10,967 nucleotides of DNA from RGIG529 sp963929765 (GTDB lineage Bacteria > Bacillota > Clostridia > Oscillospirales > Oscillospiraceae): the NCBI GenBank assembly GCA_963929765.1, contig CAWVKD010000076.1, positions 1 through 10,967 of the forward strand, given 5' to 3'. The translations under genes were made by a program, and so were the position numbers. This document shows, one piece after another, positions 5,830 to 10,967 of this stretch (its first letter is position 1; every line of letters starts with the position of its first letter). Below the pieces are notes generated by a model. The model was not told where the DNA came from and searched no databases. It saw nothing but the letters and a program-made list of their open reading frames with translations.

Positions 5830-7599
5830 ATGGATGAAACCATTGTGAAGCGGAAACTCTGGAGAAGGATCTTTGACCTGCTTCCCCGAAAACAAAAGCT
5901 GGGCTTTTTCTTGATCATTGTGATCCTGGGCATTTCTGCCATTCTCAGTCAAATCACACCGCTTGCCATCGGATATCTGACAGATCATATCCTGGCAGAA
6001 CAAGACCCTGTCTTCTCTTCCATCGTTCCTATTCTACTGGTCATTCTTCTGGTCAATGTGGTCAACGAAATCATCAAAGTGGCTCGCCGCCTGATTGTGG
6101 AAGACACAGCAACCCAAGTGGAGAAAACGGCCCGCCAAAGAGCCACCAGGTCATTGCTCCTGGCGCCGCTTTCTTATTTCCGCAGCCACATGACCGGCAA
6201 CATCCACGGTCGGCTCAACCGAAGTCTGGAAGGCACTGTGAAACTGATTAAGCTGCTGTTTATGGACTTTGCCCCTGCTGTTACCACAGGACTGGCAGCT
6301 GTGTTTACCATTTTCACCCAGCTTCCTCCTCTTGTCGCCTTCCTGGTGATTTTAGTCATCCCTGTGGGAACCTTTATCGTCTTCCTCCAGATCCGCACCC
6401 AAAAAGGAATCCGTGTGGAATTGATGGAGACAAAAGCAGATATGGATGGAACCGTTGTGGAACTGTTAAGTGGGATTGAAACCATCCGTACACTGGACAA
6501 TGCCCAAGCAGAGGAAGGTAGAATCAAAGATCGGTCCGAAATGTTAAGGAAAAAAGAAATGCGTCATCACAAGGCCATGGCTTTTTACGACTGCCTAAAA
6601 TTTGTCAATGAAGCTGTTTTCAGCGTATTGGTCATCGGCGTTTCGGTACTGCTGGCATCCCAGCGGGTCATCACCGTCGGTACGGTTCTAACAGCGTACT
6701 TATGCTTTACCCAATTGACGGGCCCCCTGCGGGAATTGCATCGCATTTTAGATGAATTCTCTGAATGTATGGTTTTGGCCAATGATTATTTTAAAATGTT
6801 GGAACTGCCCCCCGACTTCTCTTATCAGCAGGGGGCGGATCTGCCTCTTATCTCGCTTCCTTCCAATGATATCCGACTGGAAGGCGTGCGCTTTGCCTAT
6901 CCGGAAAAGCCAGATATTCCCATCTTGCAGGATATTGATCTTTCCATCCGCTCAGGGGAGTTTTTGGGAATTGCAGGACCTAGCGGCTGTGGCAAATCTA
7001 CTCTGATCAAGACCCTGGATAAATTAGAACCGGCACAAGGCATTATTTACCTGGGTGGTGTGGAACTGTCTACCCTTTCCCGGCGCTCTCTGGCTGAAAA
7101 TGTAGCCCTTGTCCCTCAAACTCCTTTTCTGATTGCAGACACAGTTTACCGCAATATCTGCTATGGCATGAAACGTGATGTCTCTTTAGAGGAAGTACAA
7201 GAAGCTGCCAGAAAGGCGAACATTGCCAATGATATCGAACAATTCCCAGGCGGTTATCAATTTCAGATCTCTGAAGGCGGTTCCAACTTATCAGGGGGTC
7301 AGCGGCAGCGAATTGCCTTGGCCCGCATTTTCCTGAAAAAACCGAAAATCTTGATTTTGGATGAGGCCACTGCTGCCCTGGACAATACATCGGAAAAACA
7401 CATCCAGCATGAAATCGAAGCTCTGAAGGCAGCATATGGCACCACTGTAATCTCCATCGCCCATCGCCTGTCCACATTAGAAAACTGCGATGAGATTATT
7501 GTTGTCGATCATGGTTCCATCGTCCAGCGAGGCACCTTCCAAGCTCTGAAAGATCAGCCTGGCATTTTCCAAGATATGGTGAATGGAATTCTGAAATAA
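5830..7599 (+). CDS. ABC exporter, fused membrane and ATPase domains (ABCB/MsbA type)
   Basis: 589 residues from the ATG at 5830, chosen because GGGGAGGGG lies about seven bases upstream; an upstream in-frame GTG and ATG would put that site inside the gene. The N-terminal half carries about six hydrophobic segments (for example 24-48, 64-80, 150-195 and 262-285), the type-1 exporter fold. The ATPase domain has Walker A GPSGCGKST (383-391), Q-loop Gln430, signature LSGGQ (487-491), Walker B ILILDE with catalytic Glu512, and H-loop His545. All are canonical, so a homodimer with two active sites is the simplest reading. The substrate is unknown; family members export drugs, lipids or peptides. 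It has its own promoter, no partner gene, and ends before a strong terminator, so it is a single-gene unit separate from the exporter pair downstream. Confidence 0.92.
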   Translation: MDETIVKRKLWRRIFDLLPRKQKLGFFLIIVILGISAILSQITPLAIGYLTDHILAEQDPVFSSIVPILLVILLVNVVNEIIKVARRLIVEDTATQVEKTARQRATRSLLLAPLSYFRSHMTGNIHGRLNRSLEGTVKLIKLLFMDFAPAVTTGLAAVFTIFTQLPPLVAFLVILVIPVGTFIVFLQIRTQKGIRVELMETKADMDGTVVELLSGIETIRTLDNAQAEEGRIKDRSEMLRKKEMRHHKAMAFYDCLKFVNEAVFSVLVIGVSVLLASQRVITVGTVLTAYLCFTQLTGPLRELHRILDEFSECMVLANDYFKMLELPPDFSYQQGADLPLISLPSNDIRLEGVRFAYPEKPDIPILQDIDLSIRSGEFLGIAGPSGCGKSTLIKTLDKLEPAQGIIYLGGVELSTLSRRSLAENVALVPQTPFLIADTVYRNICYGMKRDVSLEEVQEAARKANIANDIEQFPGGYQFQISEGGSNLSGGQRQRIALARIFLKKPKILILDEATAALDNTSEKHIQHEIEALKAAYGTTVISIAHRLSTLENCDEIIVVDHGSIVQRGTFQALKDQPGIFQDMVNGILK

Positions 7600-7651
7600 T
7601 TGATTCCCTTTGCTATGATAGAATCTCCCGCTGTTTTTAAAAAATAGAATC

Positions 7652-7694
7652 AAACCATTCCCCGGCGCTAGGAGCGCCGGGGAATGGTTTTTTT
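7652..7694. terminator. strong terminator between convergent genes
   Basis: A perfect 18-base-pair stem (7652-7669 with 7673-7690, core CCCCGGCGCT/AGCGCCGGGG) has a three-base loop. On the plus strand it ends in a run of seven T (7688-7694). On the minus strand the stem is followed by GATTCTATTTTTT. It ends the ABC exporter transcript and probably also that of the convergent YqfO-like gene. Confidence 0.93.
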
Positions 7695-7762
7695 CAAAAA
7701 GGTTTCCTTATTCTTTGCTTTTCACATACGCAACAAAGGTTATTCCCCTGCAAAAAGAGGTC

Positions 7763-8092
7763 TCAAAAGCTGGTCCGATACAACGGAATCACTTGAATCA
7801 CCGGCTCTTCATATGGATGCACTTTTTTGACAGCCTCTACCGTCAAATCGACTTTTTCCGCCAAACAAGTCACTTCTACTTTGAGCTCTGGTTCCGTGCT
7901 GACCTCACCCACAATGCCTAGATAGGGATGGGTACCTTCCAAAGGCCGCCAGCAGCTAAGCACTTGGCTGTAAGATAAGCAACTGTCATAAGTGCCGATA
8001 TGACCTGCATCCACTTCTTGCAATGTTCTTTGCAGCTTTTCAAAATGGGTTGCGGGAATGAAAATTTCAAGCTTGCAGTACTGGAAATGCAA
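7763..8092 (-). CDS. stand-alone YqfO/NIF3-insert-like (CutA-fold-like) protein
   Basis: 109 residues if translation starts at the TTG at 8092, which I prefer because GAAGGGGG lies seven bases upstream. An in-frame ATG at 8122 would add ten residues but has no ribosome binding site nearby. The sequence matches the domain inserted in many bacterial NIF3-family proteins (YqfO): KLEIFIP at the start, DAGHIGTYDSC, WRPLEGTHPY, then GEVSTEPELKVEV and HPYEEPVIQVIPL at the end. In YqfO that domain has a PII/CutA-like fold; free-standing copies are widespread and their function is unclear. No separate NIF3 catalytic domain is present. It converges with the ABC exporter, shares its terminator, and diverges from marR. 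A nested inverted repeat lies in its upstream region. Confidence 0.88.
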   Translation of the reverse strand: MHFQYCKLEIFIPATHFEKLQRTLQEVDAGHIGTYDSCLSYSQVLSCWRPLEGTHPYLGIVGEVSTEPELKVEVTCLAEKVDLTVEAVKKVHPYEEPVIQVIPLYRTSF

Positions 8093-8119
8093 TGTAAAAC
8101 CCCCTTCTCTTGATCCATC

Positions 8120-8181
8120 CATGGAATGTGGAGAACCAATATCCTATTTTGTGTCCCGGGAAATAGCAGTCTCATTCCATG
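8120..8181. repeat. nested inverted repeats upstream of the YqfO-like gene
   Basis: CATGGAATG (8120-8128) and CATTCCATG (8173-8181) are perfect nine-base inverted repeats. Inside them CTATTT (8144-8149) pairs with AAATAG (8161-8166) around a CCCGGG. Together they could fold as a two-level hairpin in the 5' leader of the YqfO-like transcript, or serve as protein-binding sites. I recognise no known riboswitch class. The rest of the 327-base gap 8093-8419 holds the marR promoter and leader; no gene is seen in it. Confidence 0.5.
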
Positions 8182-8296
8182 ACATAACCATAAGTCAATG
8201 GCACCTCTGCTACACATAAGATACCATTCCCTTTCCCCTTGTTCAACCCCCCCTCTCTTCATAAAACAATCCCTTGCAGCAAAATACCAAGGTACC

Positions 8297-8325
8297 TTGA
8301 CTTTTATTTTTGGGTGTGATAAACT
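8297..8325 (+). promoter_or_regulatory. promoter for the marR-ABC exporter operon
   Basis: TTGACT (8297-8302), a 17-base spacer and TAAACT (8320-8325). Transcription would start near 8332, leaving a leader of about 88 bases that contains an inverted repeat. Confidence 0.5.
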
Positions 8326-8353
8326 GTGCAATACTCAAGATGCTGTCCGACTG

Positions 8354-8384
8354 ATATGGGACATGCTTCATCATTCTCCCATAT
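8354..8384. promoter_or_regulatory. inverted repeat in the marR leader, candidate operator or hairpin
   Basis: ATATGGGA (8354-8361) and TCCCATAT (8377-8384) form a perfect eight-base inverted repeat with a 15-base spacer, between the predicted start point and the marR ribosome binding site. A further CCATAT occurs at 8390-8395. MarR-family repressors commonly bind palindromes in their own promoter region, so this is a candidate autoregulatory site; it could also be an RNA hairpin. Confidence 0.4.
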
Positions 8385-8419
8385 GTTTTCCATATCGCAA
8401 ATACAAAGGAGTTGGTTAT

Positions 8420-8905
8420 ATGAACCAGACCCACCTCACCTCTGTTTCAAAGGGCATTTTGCAAGCCCTGCGCCGGTGCGGTCATTTCCTACATTATAAA
8501 ACCGGCGGGCGGGCCGGAAGACGTCGTATTCTTTTCGCCTTATTAGAAGGTGAACTGCTTCAACGGGAATTGCAGGACTTATTGGGTGTTCAATCTGGAT
8601 CTCTCAGCGAAATTATCATCAAGATGGAGGCTGACGGATGGATCGAAAAAGGGAAAAGCCAAAAAGATGGACGGCACCTGGTTCTCCGATTAACACCAGA
8701 TGGATTTGCTCAGGCCATGCTTATCAAAAAGACCTACGAAGAGCAGGTATATAAAATGCTCTCCTGTTTCTCGGAAGAACAACAGTTGGAATTGTATCGA
8801 ATGCTGAAAATTCTAGATGACCATTGGACGTCTTTGGAAACAGATGAAGCATTTTCATGGACAGAATCAGAAGATATACCGCCAGAAAAAAAGGGGGGTT
8901 CCTGA
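8420..8905 (+). CDS. MarR-family transcriptional regulator
   Basis: 161 residues from the ATG at 8420, with AAAGGAG eight bases upstream; the open frame extends above but crosses the promoter. MarR proteins are dimeric winged-helix regulators, usually repressors released by small ligands. Residues about 35-70 form the helix-turn-helix (RRILFALLEGELLQRELQDL and the recognition helix around SGSLSEIIIKME), and KSQKDGRHLVLRLTPDG (79-95) is the wing with its usual Asp-Gly-Arg tip. The long C-terminal helix (about 96-140) should make the dimer interface. The acidic and Lys-rich tail (141-161) is unremarkable. It lies 98 bases ahead of two ABC exporter subunits on the same strand, the usual arrangement for a regulator of its own efflux operon. 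Confidence 0.92.
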   Translation: MNQTHLTSVSKGILQALRRCGHFLHYKTGGRAGRRRILFALLEGELLQRELQDLLGVQSGSLSEIIIKMEADGWIEKGKSQKDGRHLVLRLTPDGFAQAMLIKKTYEEQVYKMLSCFSEEQQLELYRMLKILDDHWTSLETDEAFSWTESEDIPPEKKGGS

Positions 8906-8912
8906 TCCCATT

Positions 8913-8939
8913 GCTGCTGCAAACTGATACATCAGCAGC
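8913..8939. repeat. short inverted repeat between marR and the ABC exporter
   Basis: GCTGCTG (8913-8919) and CAGCAGC (8933-8939) are perfect seven-base inverted repeats around a 13-base loop. No T tract follows, so it is not a convincing terminator. It could adjust the relative expression of marR and the exporter genes or be incidental. Confidence 0.35.
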
Positions 8940-9003
8940 TTTGCCCCATGAAGAAACGGACATCTGATTTCTTGATGTACAATAACAAAAAAAGGAGGAA
9001 ACC

Positions 9004-10746
9004 ATGCTCAAAGTACTTGCAAAAAGCATTCGGGAATACAAAAAGCCCTCCATCGCCACCCCATTTTTGGTGTCGTTGGAGGTGATCCTGGAATGTATTA
9101 TACCCTTTATCATTGCCCAGCTGGTCAATGAAATCAAAGCCGGATGTGCTCTTGCTATCATCATCCGATACGGTATTGTATTGGTAGTCATGGCAGCACT
9201 TTCCCTGCTGTTTGGCACGTTAGCTGGCATGACCTGCTCCACCGCTTCCTGTGGCCTAGCCCGTAACCTCCGCAAAGACATGTTTTATGCTATACAGGAC
9301 TACTCCTTTGAAAACATCGACCACTTTCTTACTTCGTCCCTGGTCACCCGTATGACCACCGACGTAACCAACGTACAAAATGCCTATATGATGCTGATCC
9401 GCTTGGCCATTCGATCCCCTCTTATGCTGGTCTTCGCCTTTGTGATGGCTTTTGTCATGGGCGGTCGCATGGCTTGGATCTTCCTTGTTGTCATCCCTAT
9501 CCTCGGCTTTGGTTTGGGAATCATCATCTGGAGGACATTACCTCTGTTTCGTAGCGTATTTCGAAAATACGATGCGCTTAACAGTTCGATTCAGGAAAAC
9601 ATCAAAGGCATTCGGGTTGTGAAATCCTTTGTTCGGGAAGATTATGAGGCGAAAAAATTCGGTCGGGCAGCAGAAGACGTCTGTAGAGATTTTACCCGGG
9701 CTGAACGTATTTTAGCCCTCAATAACCCATTGATGCAATTTTGCATTTATGCTGTTATGGTGTTTGTACTGTCTTTTGGATCTTATACCATCATCACCAC
9801 CCAAGGCCTGGCCTTGGACGTGGGACAGCTTTCTGCTCTTTTGACCTATAGCTTCATGATGCTCAGCAGCCTGATGATGCTTTCTATGGTGTTTGTTATG
9901 ATCACCATGGCCGGGGAATCTGGCAAGCGTATTGCAGAAGTATTGCAAGAAACAAGCACCCTGTCCAACCCAACAGACCCTGTTATGGAAGTTGCAGACG
10001 GCTCTGTTACATTCGATCATGTCAGTTTCCAGTACGCCAAAGGCGCTGAACGCATGGCCTTATCTGATATCAACTTAAAGATTCGGTCCGGTGAAACCAT
10101 TGGTATCATTGGGGGGACTGGTTCTTCCAAGTCCTCTCTCGTCCAGCTGATCCCCCGCCTGTACGATGCCACAGAAGGAACGGTAAAAGTGGGTGGTGTG
10201 GATGTACGGGATTATGACCTGGAAGCCCTGCGTAACCAGGTGGCCGTTGTATTGCAAAAAAATTTGCTGTTTTCCGGAACCATCGAAGAAAATCTCCGCT
10301 GGGGCAATCCAAACGCCACCAAGGAGGAAATCATCCATGCTTGCCAGCTGGCCCATGCAGACGAATTCATCTCCCAGTTTCCAGATGGATATGCCACCCA
10401 TATCGAACAAGGGGGCACCAACGTATCTGGTGGGCAAAAGCAGCGGCTATGTATTGCAAGGGCTTTGCTGAAAAAGCCCCGTATCCTGATCCTAGACGAT
10501 TCTACCAGCGCAGTGGATACCCGCACGGATGCTGCCATCCGGAAAGCGCTGCGTGAATTCATCCCTGAAACCACCAAAATTATTATCGCCCAGCGCACGG
10601 CTTCCGTGGAAGATGCTGACCGGATCATCGTCATGGATGGCGGTACCATCCATGCCATCGGCACCCATCGTGAACTTTTGAAAGAAAGTGCCATTTACCG
10701 GGAGATCTATACATCTCAAAACAAAGCAGGAGGTGATGAAGCATGA
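9004..10746 (+). CDS. heterodimeric ABC exporter subunit with degenerate ATPase site
   Basis: 580 residues, with GGAGG six bases before the ATG. The first roughly 310 residues hold about six membrane segments (for example 19-40, 57-77, 132-178 and 243-300), the type-1 exporter fold. The ATPase domain has Walker A GGTGSSKSS (370-378), Q-loop Gln418, and signature VSGGQ (474-478). Walker B reads ILILDD, with Asp499 where the catalytic Glu is expected, and Gln530 replaces the H-loop His (IIAQRT). These two changes together are typical of the non-catalytic half of heterodimeric exporters such as TM287/288, LmrCD and BmrCD, not a sign of decay, as the frame is intact. The stop overlaps the next ABC gene (ATGA), giving a coupled 1:1 pair. 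It follows marR, so multidrug or toxic-compound efflux is likely; the substrate is unknown. Confidence 0.93.
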   Translation: MLKVLAKSIREYKKPSIATPFLVSLEVILECIIPFIIAQLVNEIKAGCALAIIIRYGIVLVVMAALSLLFGTLAGMTCSTASCGLARNLRKDMFYAIQDYSFENIDHFLTSSLVTRMTTDVTNVQNAYMMLIRLAIRSPLMLVFAFVMAFVMGGRMAWIFLVVIPILGFGLGIIIWRTLPLFRSVFRKYDALNSSIQENIKGIRVVKSFVREDYEAKKFGRAAEDVCRDFTRAERILALNNPLMQFCIYAVMVFVLSFGSYTIITTQGLALDVGQLSALLTYSFMMLSSLMMLSMVFVMITMAGESGKRIAEVLQETSTLSNPTDPVMEVADGSVTFDHVSFQYAKGAERMALSDINLKIRSGETIGIIGGTGSSKSSLVQLIPRLYDATEGTVKVGGVDVRDYDLEALRNQVAVVLQKNLLFSGTIEENLRWGNPNATKEEIIHACQLAHADEFISQFPDGYATHIEQGGTNVSGGQKQRLCIARALLKKPRILILDDSTSAVDTRTDAAIRKALREFIPETTKIIIAQRTASVEDADRIIVMDGGTIHAIGTHRELLKESAIYREIYTSQNKAGGDEA

Positions 10747-10967
10747 GTCGAAAAACAACAAAAAAGGGAACGGTACGTCGTCTGCTACGCACCATGTTCC
10801 ACTTTTATCCCATCTTGTTCCCGATCACCATTCTCTGCATCCTCCTCAACGCTGTTGTCAGCTCGATTCCCGCTGTTTTTATGCAAAATGTCATTGCTAT
10901 CATTGAAAGCAGCTGGGCTGACGGTAACTGGAACGCAGTTTCTGGCGCCATTCTCTCCCTCGTCGGT
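10743..10967 (+). CDS. ABC exporter partner subunit, 5' part only
   Basis: The first 75 residues of a gene cut by the window edge. The ATG overlaps the stop of the previous ABC gene (ATGA), and a near-perfect Shine-Dalgarno sequence GGAGGTGAT lies five bases upstream. After a basic N-terminus (SRKTTKKG) come RRLLRTMFHFYPILFPI and a hydrophobic segment (about 24-46), then PAVFMQNVIAIIE: a normal start of the first membrane helix of a type-1 ABC exporter. Position and coupling suggest it is the catalytically complete partner of the degenerate subunit; its ATPase motifs lie outside the window, so this is an inference. Confidence 0.85.
   Translation, partial: MSRKTTKKGTVRRLLRTMFHFYPILFPITILCILLNAVVSSIPAVFMQNVIAIIESSWADGNWNAVSGAILSLVG

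Noticed and set aside
6174..7477. Long minus-strand open frames inside the ABC exporter gene
   Set aside because: They are shadows of the clearly real plus-strand gene, with no recognisable motifs or binding sites.
8198..8419. 74-codon upstream extension of marR
   Set aside because: It contains the promoter and inverted repeat and does not resemble MarR N-termini; the AAAGGAG site fits the ATG at 8420.
8957..8983. Second promoter just before the degenerate ABC subunit (CGGACA, then TACAAT)
   Set aside because: The spacer is only 15 bases, the -35 matches four of six positions, and the start point would fall on the ribosome binding site; internal transcription is possible but not supported.

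Overview
The window looks like chromosomal DNA from a Clostridia-class Firmicute, most likely a gut Lachnospiraceae/Oscillospiraceae-type organism. The basis is strong AAAGGAG-type ribosome binding sites, a 136-residue peptide deformylase of a short clostridial-looking form, a Y-family polymerase paired with a YolD-like protein, and a MarR plus paired ABC exporter operon. No species can be fixed from this sequence. No rRNA, tRNA, CRISPR array or insertion sequence was seen.

Left part (about 1-2140, minus strand): an unrecognised three-ORF unit. It starts at a TATAAT promoter with an extended -10. A 44-residue ORF is followed, through an ATGA overlap, by a 411-residue protein of unknown function that lacks its own ribosome binding site. 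Next comes a 222-residue protein whose C-terminal cysteine/histidine pattern resembles an HNH-like nuclease fold. This is the least explained and most interesting part of the window. A long hairpin (2295-2339) separates it from the next unit.

Middle (2466-5673): a minus-strand pair, an SGNH-family hydrolase translationally coupled to a short peptide deformylase, is divergent from a plus-strand pair, a DinB/UmuC-type translesion polymerase with a C-terminal beta-clamp motif coupled to a YolD-like protein. Both promoters can be proposed in the shared 273-base gap.

Right part (5674-10967): a stand-alone ABCB-type exporter with all catalytic motifs intact has its own promoter, and inverted copies of an 8-base word flank that promoter region. 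It converges on a small YqfO/NIF3-insert-like protein; a strong terminator that could work in both directions lies between them. Divergent from the latter is a MarR-family regulator followed by two ABC exporter half-subunits. The first half has a degenerate ATPase site (Asp for the catalytic Glu, Gln for the H-loop His), as expected for a heterodimeric exporter. The second half begins at an ATGA overlap and runs off the window. The likely logic is a MarR-controlled drug or toxic-compound efflux operon next to an independent exporter.
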